The notes under the pieces were generated by a model, which searched no databases, was not told the origin of the DNA, and worked only from the letters and a program-made list of their open reading frames with translations. A stretch of DNA of 64,000 nt from Dyadobacter frigoris (GTDB taxonomy: Bacteria; Bacteroidota; Bacteroidia; Cytophagales; Spirosomataceae), in the NCBI RefSeq assembly GCF_005280585.1, contig NZ_SZVO01000003.1:434001-498000 (forward strand), read 5' to 3'. Numbering within the stretch: the stretch's first letter is position 1; the number at the start of each line of letters is the position of its first letter. Below, piece by piece: positions 55,168 to 64,000 of this stretch. Both the position numbers and the translations under genes were made by a program.

Positions 55168-56847
55168 TTAAAAATTCGGGTTTACCGTAGCAACGCCAGT
55201 TGAAGGATTCAGCACAGATTCATCTGCCGGAACATCCCAGTAATCAAGGAAGTTGTAGTTGATGGTAGCTTTTGTATTAACCACACCCGCTGTTGTAACG
55301 ATAGTATTGTTGTAACTTCCACCGCCATTTGTGATGTCATAAGTCCATCCCCATCTTCTGTTATCGTAGAATGACAATCCTTTGTAAACCAACGCAACTC
55401 TTCTTTCTTTAACAAGTTGCGTAAGCGCTCCAGCCAATGTTAATCCCGTTCCCGCAACAGGAGCAACACCTGCACCAAAGTAAGTTCTCACAGCATCAAT
55501 ATAACCAAGACCTGTTTCGATATTACCTAAGCGAATATTAGCCTCTGCAAGCATAAGTGCATTTTCTTCGTAGCTACCGGCAATGATAACTTCGTACGCG
55601 CCTACTGTTTTACTTCCATAAACATAAACTCCGGCTTGTCCTGCACCACCATCAATCTGGTTGTAACGGGTCGTGTATGAGAAGTTATTTTTGTAGGTAG
55701 TTGCAGTACTGTAATTATTTGTAAACCTCTTGTCTCCAGCTGTAAAATTCTGAATAAAGCGCTCCTGAACTTTGAAAGTAGAACTTGTATTTACACCCGT
55801 TGCCAATGAAGCCGCGGTACCGCCGGTAGCAGTAAACATGACATTATTTGCAGAACTTCTTCCTGTAAATACGATATCACCCTTTTTGATACCGGCAGTA
55901 GCCAATGTTAAAACATTAGTCCAGTCAGCAGCAGTCATCGTGGTTGCCGATGATTTTGTGATTTTTGCATCAGGATTTCCGTTAACAAAAGGAGCAAGTT
56001 TGTTTACCACGATATTACGCGCCAACATTGTATTGATATTTCTTTTCCAAACATCCTTGCCTGGAATTCCACCATTTCCAACCTGGGTAAATTCAGGGAT
56101 CAATTGTCCTAGAACCGCCTCGTAATCAGTTTGGCTGGAAATACCGTCAAGCGTAGTAGCTGTCAGTTTGAAATACTCTTCCGATTTGGCAAGGATCGCA
56201 TCGTGTAATACATAATTACTGTTTGTTGTACCTGCCTCGTCAATGATCAAACCAGCATAATATTGTGAGCCAATGGAAGCATATGCGTATCCTTTCCACC
56301 AGTAGCACCATGCTTTTACGGTAGCAATTCTTGAAGCTGCATCACCCGAAAACGGAATTTTATCAACCAGACTGAGAATTGTGTTACATGCATTATTAAG
56401 TGCATACATATTTAGCCACTGATAATAGATGGCATTGTTACCAGCACCGGTAGCAGCTCGTGTATTGTAGGTTCTGATCAAACTGATGTTGGGTGAACCA
56501 TTGGTTACTTTTGTTCCGTCGTCCAGAATGAAATAATTAGCTACACCAATGGTTGCAACCTGGTTGTTGGATGCATCCGCTGAAACGTTGTCAGCCAAAA
56601 GCTCGCTATATCCCCAGGGTAAAGAAAAATAGCTGTTTCCAAGCCAGTTATCTCCGTTATAGAAACCGTTGATGTAAACACCTCCCTGAGCAAGAGATAT
56701 CAAACCGGTTTCGGTATTTACATTGGCATCAATTGTCGGTGCGTTAGGGTTTCCAACGTCCAGTTTGTCTTTGCAGCTAAAACTTCCTAGCATAAGTGTT
56801 GCTGCAAAAATCGTTTGAACAAATCTATTTTTATTCCTGATTTTCAT
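55168..56847 (-). CDS. SusD/RagB family outer-membrane lipoprotein
   Basis: The 559-residue protein has a lipoprotein signal ending in LMLGSFSC (Cys about residue 25), followed by KDKLDVGNPNAPTID, a typical SusD start. TPR-like segments such as ATVKAWCYWWKGYAYASIGSQ and EENALMLAEANIRLGN appear, and the C-terminal LVKERRVALVYKGLSFYDNRRWG matches the SusD hallmark. It is the surface binding partner of the SusC encoded 140 bp upstream in transcription. It is also the last gene before a strong terminator. Confidence 0.94.
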   Translation of the reverse strand: MKIRNKNRFVQTIFAATLMLGSFSCKDKLDVGNPNAPTIDANVNTETGLISLAQGGVYINGFYNGDNWLGNSYFSLPWGYSELLADNVSADASNNQVATIGVANYFILDDGTKVTNGSPNISLIRTYNTRAATGAGNNAIYYQWLNMYALNNACNTILSLVDKIPFSGDAASRIATVKAWCYWWKGYAYASIGSQYYAGLIIDEAGTTNSNYVLHDAILAKSEEYFKLTATTLDGISSQTDYEAVLGQLIPEFTQVGNGGIPGKDVWKRNINTMLARNIVVNKLAPFVNGNPDAKITKSSATTMTAADWTNVLTLATAGIKKGDIVFTGRSSANNVMFTATGGTAASLATGVNTSSTFKVQERFIQNFTAGDKRFTNNYSTATTYKNNFSYTTRYNQIDGGAGQAGVYVYGSKTVGAYEVIIAGSYEENALMLAEANIRLGNIETGLGYIDAVRTYFGAGVAPVAGTGLTLAGALTQLVKERRVALVYKGLSFYDNRRWGWTYDITNGGGSYNNTIVTTAGVVNTKATINYNFLDYWDVPADESVLNPSTGVATVNPNF

Positions 56848-56987
56848 TTTTTTAAATTTTAAAGTTTACAAATAGTAGTGAGCAATAAATCCGGCCACTA
56901 CTGAATCCTGCGTTTTAAATTTTAGTAATGCTTCAGCGATTCTGCTGACATCATCTTCTATCGCCCCGAGCGGTCGTCCGCTACTTG

Positions 56988-59900
56988 TTAAAACCCAATA
57001 TTCAACCCAACCTGATACGATTTTGTATTAGGCAAAGTACTATGATCCACTCCTCTGTCGAAAGATGAGTTAACAGATCCAGAACTTACCTCAGGATCAT
57101 ATCCTGTGTATTTTGTAAACGTTAGAAGGTTTCTTCCTGTAAATACAAGCTGACATCTGTTCAACTTAGGAATGTTGAAAAGTTTGGCAAGGTCAAGACC
57201 AAGCGAAACGTTTCTCAATCTCATGAAAGATGCATCTTCAAGGAAGTAATCTTTTGTAGCATTGTTACCTGCACCACTTGCACTACCCCAAAGCGCGTAG
57301 TATGCGCTACCATAGTAAGAAGAGAATGCGCCTGTTTTCCCGTTGATTGTAACAGGTTTTTCAAAATCACCACTGATACCGTCACGATACATCCATTCTT
57401 TTGTCTGGTTGTAAAGATGGCTTTTGTAAACCCAGTCAAACTGGAAACCAAGTGTCAGGAAATTTTTGTAAGTGAAAGAGTTGATAAACGAAGCGTTGAA
57501 TTTTGGGTTTGGATTAGTCAAAGCATACGTTTCATTTGTAAACTGGATTTGGTAATTGTCTTTTCTAACCACACGTCCGTCAAATACTTCGTAATTGCCT
57601 TCGTTAGCTGCTTCGATGTATCTTGTTCCGTCTTTTCTTTTGAAATCAAGGCTTGTCAAAGCTTTGTAACCATAAAGCTGGCCAATTTGCTGACCACCTG
57701 TTAGCACTAAACCTGTACTTCCCGCATTCGATGTAAGGATGATATCCGCACCACCCGCAACCGCATCAATTTTTGAGATCTGATGTCCGAAGTTCGTTGT
57801 GAAATCCCATTTGAAAGTTTTAGAGCTGTAAACCGGTAAGTTCAAAGAGAACTGAACACCATTGGACGACATGTCGATTGCGTTAGTCAACTGGCCTGTT
57901 GAACCGTTTGATGGTGCTACACTTACAGTGTAAATTACATTAGCGCTTTTACGTTTCCAGTAAGTGAACGAACCGTTGATGTTGTTCAACCAGGGACTTC
58001 CTTCAATAGCGTTAAAGGTAAAATCTGTACCAAATTCAGTTTCTTTTGAAACTTCCACCTGTAAGTTTGAATTGTTAGCCGTAGTTGGAATTGTGTAGAT
58101 CAACTGGCTTCCAAGGTTACGCTGACTTAAAACAGGATATCTGTCGAAAGCACCCGGCTGAATACCCGCTTCACCATATGCTGCTCTCAATTTGAAATAA
58201 GGAAGAATGTCAGTTAATCTGGTATTCTTGATAAATGAAAGTGGCAGAATGTGTCCGTCAAAGTGAGGGAATGTAAATGGTTTTGAACCACCACCGAAAG
58301 CAGAAGACCAGTCACTTCTGAAACCTGCTGTAATACCCCCGAAATCACCGAAATCTACTTTTTGGTTTACTAAATAACCATAAGTAACAAATGGCTCTTT
58401 ATAATCTCTGTCAACAGCCTGAGAAGACGTTGCAGACAAGTTAGTAGGAGGAGCAAGTGAAAGACCCAATCCGTAAGTATCGTACTCTTTGTACATTTTG
58501 TTACGATAATCGAACGAAACCTGAGTACTTGTCTGGATAGGAACTTTGATATGGAAATCTTTTTCGAAATCTGTTCTGATGTAAGCCGTTGCCAAAAAGT
58601 TCTGGAACGTCGAGCTGTATTGCCACTCATCAATTTCACCTAACAAATCAGGAGCATAAGTTCCTACATAGTTGTCGTAGTATTGTGAGTTTGAGTTTTC
58701 AGACTGGTTTTTGTAAGTCCATCTTGAATTTTCAGTACGATAGTTGATACCATATTTAGCGTCAAGTTCAAGGAATTTGTTGACGTTATAGTTGGCATCG
58801 AAGTTCTGGATAATATCGATTTTGTTATCAATGCTGCTTGCATAAGCCTGGCGGTAATAAGGGTTACCGGCGTTGATACTCAAAAAGTCAGCGGTTTGGT
58901 AGCCAGGGTAAGTTCCGTCCGCATTTTTTCTTGTCAAATCGAAGAAAGGAGACGTATTAAGAAAGCTAAAAACACCACCATTGCTACCCAGGGAATTTCC
59001 TTTGCCATAATCTTCACCACCAGCACCACCAAGACCTGGTACCAGGTCATTTTTTGTATACACCAATTGTGTGGTAGATCGGATTTTAAATCCTTTAAAT
59101 AATTCAGTACCTACGTTTACAGTAAGGTTACTTCTGTCAACTGAACCGTTTTTCATTACCGGGCTAACCGTGTGGTTATTTGCAGCCGAGATTGCAAAGT
59201 CACTTTTGTCTGATCCGCCTGAAAGGCTAAGGCTATTGTTCAAAGTTGTCCCTGTTTTGAATACTTGTTTGAAATGGTCATAATATTTCAAATTAGCATT
59301 GTAAGCCTTGTCAGCAATGTTCAACGGGTTTAACAATGCAAGACGCGCAGCCCCACCATTTGTATATGAGATACCTGAAATAGATCCAATGTCATTGTAA
59401 TCAAGAACATTTCCTTTTGCATCTACAATATTGTTATTAGCATCAGTCAAATAAGGATGCAATTTTGCTTTGTGAACATCACCTGTGTTCAAAAAAGTGT
59501 TAGCAGAATAACTTGTTGAGAAGTTTACAGAAAGAGCACCTTTTTTACCCTTTTTAGTAAAGATCTGAATTACCCCGTTTGCACCCTGTGCTCCATATAT
59601 AGAAGCAGAAGCCGCACCCTGGATTACCTCAATTCTTTCAACATTACTCAAATCAAGCGAGTTGATATCCGTAGAAGCAAGCTGAACCCCATCCACCATG
59701 ATCAATGGTTTTGTACCACCTTGTACCGTATTAATACCGCGAAGTACAATGTTTACAGGGTCACCCGGGTTACCTGATACAGATGATATCTGAGCACCCG
59801 GAATCTTACCGATCAACGCCTGGTCAATGGATGCAGTTGGTGTCTGTGGTAAATTTTTACCTGAAATACTTTCAACAGAAATACCAAGTTTCGCCTTTGT

Positions 59901-60242
59901 TGTTGCAACACCACTACCTGTTACCACAACTTCACTAAGCATACGCGCATCCGCAACAAGCTTCACATCCATAATGGCAGAATTTCCAAGCGGAACTTCC
60001 TGAGGCAGCATACCTACGAAACTAAAAACCAGTTTCCCCTTGGTAGGAGCCGAAATCTTGTAAGTTCCTTCGGTGTCTGTAGTTGTTCCCACATTTGTAC
60101 CGCCTACCAGAATGTTAACACCAGGCAGTGGCGATCCGTCGTCAGCAGATGTTACAGTACCCGTAACTTGCCTGTCTTGAGCCCATAGAAGAGATGAGCA
60201 TGAGCATACCCATAGGATGCTCAGTAGTAAAAATTTCTTCAT
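56988..60242 (-). CDS. SusC/RagA family TonB-dependent outer-membrane transporter
   Basis: The 1084-residue protein has a signal peptide, a carboxypeptidase-regulatory-like domain (about residues 25-105, VTGTVTSADDGSPLPGVNILVG), a TonB-box-like LSEVVVTGSGVATTK stretch, a plug (LRGINTVQGGTKPLIMVDGV) and a barrel ending in Phe (YQVGLNIGF). No STN domain is present, so regulation must be by another route. It pairs with the SusD above. A good promoter candidate lies 43 bp upstream. The ligand is unknown; the divergent isomerase/epimerase suggests a sugar or sugar derivative. Confidence 0.95.
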   Translation of the reverse strand: MKKFLLLSILWVCSCSSLLWAQDRQVTGTVTSADDGSPLPGVNILVGGTNVGTTTDTEGTYKISAPTKGKLVFSFVGMLPQEVPLGNSAIMDVKLVADARMLSEVVVTGSGVATTKAKLGISVESISGKNLPQTPTASIDQALIGKIPGAQISSVSGNPGDPVNIVLRGINTVQGGTKPLIMVDGVQLASTDINSLDLSNVERIEVIQGAASASIYGAQGANGVIQIFTKKGKKGALSVNFSTSYSANTFLNTGDVHKAKLHPYLTDANNNIVDAKGNVLDYNDIGSISGISYTNGGAARLALLNPLNIADKAYNANLKYYDHFKQVFKTGTTLNNSLSLSGGSDKSDFAISAANNHTVSPVMKNGSVDRSNLTVNVGTELFKGFKIRSTTQLVYTKNDLVPGLGGAGGEDYGKGNSLGSNGGVFSFLNTSPFFDLTRKNADGTYPGYQTADFLSINAGNPYYRQAYASSIDNKIDIIQNFDANYNVNKFLELDAKYGINYRTENSRWTYKNQSENSNSQYYDNYVGTYAPDLLGEIDEWQYSSTFQNFLATAYIRTDFEKDFHIKVPIQTSTQVSFDYRNKMYKEYDTYGLGLSLAPPTNLSATSSQAVDRDYKEPFVTYGYLVNQKVDFGDFGGITAGFRSDWSSAFGGGSKPFTFPHFDGHILPLSFIKNTRLTDILPYFKLRAAYGEAGIQPGAFDRYPVLSQRNLGSQLIYTIPTTANNSNLQVEVSKETEFGTDFTFNAIEGSPWLNNINGSFTYWKRKSANVIYTVSVAPSNGSTGQLTNAIDMSSNGVQFSLNLPVYSSKTFKWDFTTNFGHQISKIDAVAGGADIILTSNAGSTGLVLTGGQQIGQLYGYKALTSLDFKRKDGTRYIEAANEGNYEVFDGRVVRKDNYQIQFTNETYALTNPNPKFNASFINSFTYKNFLTLGFQFDWVYKSHLYNQTKEWMYRDGISGDFEKPVTINGKTGAFSSYYGSAYYALWGSASGAGNNATKDYFLEDASFMRLRNVSLGLDLAKLFNIPKLNRCQLVFTGRNLLTFTKYTGYDPEVSSGSVNSSFDRGVDHSTLPNTKSYQVGLNIGF

Positions 60243-60284
60243 TCAAATTAGTTAGTTAGGTAGAAATAATACTGCACTGAAAAC

Positions 60285-60314
60285 CAAATTTAATTAAAGA
60301 AATAACTAATACAA
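60285..60314 (-). promoter_or_regulatory. Candidate Bacteroidota promoter for the SusC/SusD operon
   Basis: On the minus strand TTG (60312-60314), a 19-bp spacer and TAAATTTG (60285-60292) match the -33/-7 consensus closely, 43 bp before the SusC start. This is the best promoter match in the window. Confidence 0.6.
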
Positions 60315-60908
60315 GCTTCTTCGAAAAGGTTTTTTTTTAGAATATAATTTGCCATAAGTGTCAAATCTGCAATATTTTATTTGCCAAATACCAAAATATT
60401 CATTATATACCAATAAATATCACTTAGGTGCAATAAACAAATGCGTATTCACCCTGATTAGACATATTTTTTATTAGTATCTGACAATTAAATCGAAATT
60501 AAAAAAATTAAAATTTCTCATTAATTTTAGCGAAAAATAAAATTTCCGCAGAGAATCTATCTATTAGCTCACACCTATTGCAAAATTTTAAAAAAAAACG
60601 GCATTATGACTTATTCACAGTTATGTAGTATTTATTAGATTAGTGACATAAAACGTTTTTTCATCATATCATAAAATTACTGATACATATGTAGAATTTC
60701 TAAAGACATTCCGACATATCCTATACGTTTAATAGGACGAAACAATCTAAGTATACGCCAGATACATATCGAGAACATATTCGCAAAACAAAACAATCAA
60801 CAGTATTTTTAATTCAGTCCTACCTTTTGATTTCTATGTTGTAAAAATATTCTTCATTTGAATAATCAATCACATCATTACATATTTTAACCTTTTGTTT
60901 TGTCATCT
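60315..60908. other. AT-rich divergent regulatory region
   Basis: About 590 bases contain no gene. The palindrome AAAACGTTTT (60651-60660) resembles LacI-type operator cores, and TCCTAT/ATAGGA half-sites flank ACGTTTA near 60718-60737. Both are possible operators for SusC or the isomerase. No clear -7 box was found for the isomerase. Confidence 0.35.
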
Positions 60909-61772
60909 ATGAATAAAATATCGATTTATACAGGCGTAATATTTGCCTCCGCGCTCCTACACATTAATGTTATAGCTCAGTCGGGTAAGCCACTATACAC
61001 AAAACCTGTCGCAGCCCAGGCTTATACTTTCCGATCAAGTTTTCCGAAAGGAATTGAAGCAACCCTCGATACAATTCAATCTCTTGGAATCACCGAATTG
61101 GAAGGCGGCCCACAAAAAGGCATGTCTACCGAAGAATTAAGAAAACAGCTGGATAAAAGAAATATAAAAATGCCATCGATCGGAGCAGGCTATGAATCGC
61201 TGGTGAGTAATCCACAGGAAACTATTGATAATGCAAAAATCCTGGGAGCCAACTTTGTGATGGTCGCATGGATACCTCATGAAAAAAATAATTTTAATAT
61301 TGAAACTGCAAAAAAAGCAGTCGCTGATTTTAACAAGGCAGGGAAAATACTGAAAGAAAGCGGTATCACACTTTGTTATCATAACCATGGTTACGAATTT
61401 CTTCCTTATGAAAACGGAACACTGTTTGACTATATCGTAAAAAATACAAATCCTGAATATGTTTCCTTTGAAATGGATTTGCTCTGGACCGCCTTTCCAG
61501 GCCAGGATCCGGTAGCGTTACTCAATAAATATGGAAATCGCTGGAAACTGATGCACCTTAAAGATTTAAGAAAAGGTGTTAAAGGAGATAATACCGGAGG
61601 AACCCCGGTAGAAAATGATGTGGCACTTGGAACAGGGCAGATCAATATTCCGGCTATTTTAAAAGCTGCTAAAAAGGCAGGTATAAAACATTATTTTATT
61701 GAAGATGAAAGTCCTTCGTTCATGAAACAAGTGCCTCAAACTATTGCTTATATTAAAGGACTGAAGGAATAA
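60909..61772 (+). CDS. Secreted sugar isomerase/epimerase-like TIM barrel protein
   Basis: ATG at 60909 is used; a TTG three codons upstream is the alternative. The 287-residue protein has a Sec signal peptide (cleavage near VIAQ), unlike the Tat-type leader of its relative at 18115-19032. The TIM barrel shows AYTFRSSFPKGIEATLD, LCYHNHGYEF, VSFEMDLLWTAFPGQDP, LMHLKDLRKG and YFIEDESPS, holding the usual Glu, Asp and His metal ligands. It probably converts a periplasmic sugar or glycoside that enters through the SusC/SusD pair encoded divergently. The gene ends at a perfect terminator. Confidence 0.85.
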   Translation: MNKISIYTGVIFASALLHINVIAQSGKPLYTKPVAAQAYTFRSSFPKGIEATLDTIQSLGITELEGGPQKGMSTEELRKQLDKRNIKMPSIGAGYESLVSNPQETIDNAKILGANFVMVAWIPHEKNNFNIETAKKAVADFNKAGKILKESGITLCYHNHGYEFLPYENGTLFDYIVKNTNPEYVSFEMDLLWTAFPGQDPVALLNKYGNRWKLMHLKDLRKGVKGDNTGGTPVENDVALGTGQINIPAILKAAKKAGIKHYFIEDESPSFMKQVPQTIAYIKGLKE

Positions 61773-61831
61773 CCTTTTGAATTTTCAAAACGGGTGTCCG
61801 CAAGCTTTTCTTTAAAGTAGCAGGTATAAAA

Positions 61832-61881
61832 AAAATCGAATGCCGTATCAAGGTGAGCACTATGATACGGCATTCGATTTT
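61832..61881. terminator. Bidirectional terminator, perfect 19-bp stem
   Basis: Arms 61832-61850 and 61863-61881 are perfectly complementary with A/T-rich ends, between the convergent isomerase and T9SS genes. Confidence 0.9.
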
Positions 61882-61897
61882 GTTATGTTGTTAGATT

Positions 61898-63940
61898 CTA
61901 ATTGGCTTTAATAAAGCGAAGATGGGCGTTCTGATCGCCATGTAACACTTTCACAAAGTAATAACCTTGCCCAAGTTTACCAACATTGATGCGATACGAA
62001 TTCTGGCCCTGTGTTATGTTGATATTGGAAGTGGACAATTTAATTCCCGCCATGTTATACAGTTCTATCCCACTGCTGCCCGAAGTTTTTGAAGTGAACT
62101 GAACATTGACAAAATCAACAGCCGGATTCGGAGAAACAAATGCTTCAGATAACAGATCGAATTTAGCGGAAATAATTCTGCTTTTCGTGAATGTGCCGTC
62201 ATAATCGATTTGTTTTAATTGATAGTAATTGATTCCGGATTCAGGATTTTCGTCCAGAAAATGATAATCGCCTATTCTTTGCTCCGTCAGCGCGACCTTT
62301 CCAATTGTCTGAGATGCGTTTAATTTACTGTCATTAAAACGAATAATCTCAAATCCCTCACCGTTTTTCTCACTCAACACTTTCCAGGAAAGATCTATAC
62401 CTTTTGAAACAGAAGTAGCCTGAAAACCTGCAACTTCAATTGGAAGCGGTACATTTAAAGCAAAAGCTTTTGCACTTACTGCCGAATTACACGAACCACC
62501 CTGTATCTGAAGCTCATAAACCCCGTCGGCCAGAGAAGAATAATTTATTGTTGGACGGTTACTTTGCGGACTGACACTATTTTGGGCAATCATTGTACCT
62601 GCTTTCATGATTTTCCAGCTGATAGCATAAACTCCGTCACCGTCAAAAAGGAAATTGAGACTTTGATTTGTAACAGAAGCAATATCCTGCACCACAGGTC
62701 CGCGGTTACAATTTATATTAATCACAAAACTTTGAGAACTCACAGTGGAGGTACAATCACCACCTTGTATTTCAAGTGTATAAGTACCATTTACAATATT
62801 ACCGAAAGTCAAAGCGGCTGTATTAGACGTAAGGGTTCCTGTTTTTCCGCTGGCTAATGATGTGCCTGCACTATTTTTTATGGCCCAGTTAAGAGAAGTA
62901 ATACCGGTTCCTGCAAAATTTACACTTAGGCCGGTTGAGTTAATATTTGTGATCGAAGAAATTGTCGGTCCGCCTGTACATGCAGGCGCTGTAACCGTGA
63001 AAGCCTGGCTGGTAACACTTGATGAACAATCGCCGCCTTCAATTTCCAACGTATAATTTCCCATATCGAGTGAGGCAAAAGACAGATCAACGGTGGTTGC
63101 ATTTGATAAGGCACCCGTTGTACCTGATCTTACAGTGGTACCATTTGACTTAATTCTCCAGGTAACATTTGGGATATTAGTTCCGGCAAAAGAAAAGCGA
63201 AGTGATGTTTTTGTAATATTTGAAATGCCTTGCAAAGTTGGGCCGGATGTGCAGGCCGGCGTTGTTGTAATGAGCGTAGCAGGCAACGGCTCGTTTTTCC
63301 AGAAACAGCTGTTTATTTCCTCATGATTTAATGTAAAACCCATGTCAGGGTTCATATAACTTCCATTTTCACCATCAATAGTCTGGTGAATCAATGCCAT
63401 ACTCAATCCATCAAAATTGACAGGATTTCCTTCACGTTGCAAGTTAACTCTCAGGCGGCCATTAATGATTCTTGCATACTGCCTAGATATTACACGATCT
63501 CCACCGATGTAGTCACCCAGGAAAAGTTTGTCTGTTATGGGCTTATTATTGCAGCGAATTACATTCCCTATCTGGGGCTGAAGATAGCCATTTGATATGG
63601 TGCTCGGATCTTCTTCATTAACACAGCTATTAATTAGATTAGTAGCCTGATCTGGTGGAAAAACACGGATGCCATCTTTATAGACATTATATAGAACCTG
63701 ACTATTATTGTGAACCTTGGCAGGATTATTCTCCTTCCTGATGTAAACCCGATTTTCAAAAATAACAGTCCAGACTTTTTCATGATTATCCTCCCCCAGC
63801 AATTCTCCATCAGTCCAAATTCTCCCACCGCAGCTTACTTGCACTGCGGCTACCCGGTTTGATTGCAGGCTGTCATAAGGTGTTGCCGCCACCAACGAAA
63901 AAAACGCACATACATAAAATAATTTTTGTAAAAATTTCAT
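61898..63940 (-). CDS. Secreted T9SS cargo protein with repeated Ig-like domains
   Basis: ATG at 63940 gives 680 residues with a signal peptide. The N-terminal third has an acidic, Cys-containing domain I cannot name. Residues about 228-500 hold three repeats of about 85-90 residues built on ACTSGPTLQGI / ACTGGPTISSI / CNRGPVVQDI, each with a GGDC or GGSC turn near its end, which look like Ig-like beta sandwiches with paired Cys. The tail (FVSPNPAVDFVNVQF ... GQGYYFVKVLHGDQNAHLRFIK) is a type A T9SS sorting domain, so the protein is exported across the outer membrane. A role in adhesion or binding is inferred. Confidence 0.85.
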   Translation of the reverse strand: MKFLQKLFYVCAFFSLVAATPYDSLQSNRVAAVQVSCGGRIWTDGELLGEDNHEKVWTVIFENRVYIRKENNPAKVHNNSQVLYNVYKDGIRVFPPDQATNLINSCVNEEDPSTISNGYLQPQIGNVIRCNNKPITDKLFLGDYIGGDRVISRQYARIINGRLRVNLQREGNPVNFDGLSMALIHQTIDGENGSYMNPDMGFTLNHEEINSCFWKNEPLPATLITTTPACTSGPTLQGISNITKTSLRFSFAGTNIPNVTWRIKSNGTTVRSGTTGALSNATTVDLSFASLDMGNYTLEIEGGDCSSSVTSQAFTVTAPACTGGPTISSITNINSTGLSVNFAGTGITSLNWAIKNSAGTSLASGKTGTLTSNTAALTFGNIVNGTYTLEIQGGDCTSTVSSQSFVININCNRGPVVQDIASVTNQSLNFLFDGDGVYAISWKIMKAGTMIAQNSVSPQSNRPTINYSSLADGVYELQIQGGSCNSAVSAKAFALNVPLPIEVAGFQATSVSKGIDLSWKVLSEKNGEGFEIIRFNDSKLNASQTIGKVALTEQRIGDYHFLDENPESGINYYQLKQIDYDGTFTKSRIISAKFDLLSEAFVSPNPAVDFVNVQFTSKTSGSSGIELYNMAGIKLSTSNINITQGQNSYRINVGKLGQGYYFVKVLHGDQNAHLRFIKAN

Positions 63941-64000
63941 AGTCAAATTAGTGGGAGTTGATAAGTAAAAAAATTAACACAATAAGTTTAAATCAGCTTT

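Overview
The window looks like a chromosome segment of a Bacteroidota member of the order Cytophagales, most like Dyadobacter or a relative in Spirosomaceae. The reasons are three SusC/SusD pairs, an ECF sigma/FecR/STN-SusC signalling set, a protein with a type IX secretion (T9SS) sorting tail, a moderately AT-rich sequence, and promoter-like TAnnTTTG boxes. The placement rests on gene content, not on a phylogenetic marker search.

Layout. 1-7767 (+): end of a transketolase, then an envelope-polysaccharide type cluster (polytopic membrane protein, acyltransferase 3, family 2 glycosyltransferase, a large anchored protein with a propeller-like C-terminus, an SGNH-like protein). 7787-13567: Na+/H+ antiporter (-), then lipase-like, DUF1648, unknown and M14 carboxypeptidase-like genes (+). 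13668-24125 (-): a carbohydrate locus with SusC, SusD and a sugar isomerase/epimerase, then a tandem DUF1080 protein, a Gfo/Idh/MocA oxidoreductase and a PmoA-like (DUF6807) protein. This set suggests oxidative (3-keto) glycoside breakdown. 24989-28463: a FecR-like protein without its periplasmic domain, and alaS. 28531-33567 (-): CHRD lipoprotein, repeat-rich surface protein, a REP-type repeat array beside a HUH tyrosine transposase (RAYT), DUF3820 and pncB. 33806-41236: small XRE regulator, then a sigma / FecR / STN-SusC / SusD signalling and uptake operon (-). 41658-50323: TonB-linked barrel protein, pgk, a FAN1-like VRR-NUC nuclease, a Cys-rich outer-membrane protein and an EEP-fold hydrolase. 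50343-55019: a 52-bp repeat array, a pair of M16 proteases (one active, one lacking the metal site) and an M20D amidohydrolase. 55168-63940: a third SusC/SusD pair, a divergent secreted isomerase/epimerase and a large T9SS cargo protein.

The genes mainly serve outer-membrane glycan or nutrient import, periplasmic sugar conversion and envelope building, with scattered housekeeping genes (alaS, pgk, pncB). The strongest structural signal outside genes is the RAYT/REP system at 30489-31752. It has eight repeat units arranged as a duplicated four-unit block plus an inverted outlying copy, and the transposase stop codon lies inside a repeat hairpin. Other non-coding structure includes a 124-bp nested palindrome (14727-14850), an 79-bp nested palindrome (53474-53552), a 52-bp repeat array in a divergent promoter region (50343-50565) and many intrinsic terminators between convergent genes. 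I saw no rRNA, tRNA or CRISPR array.
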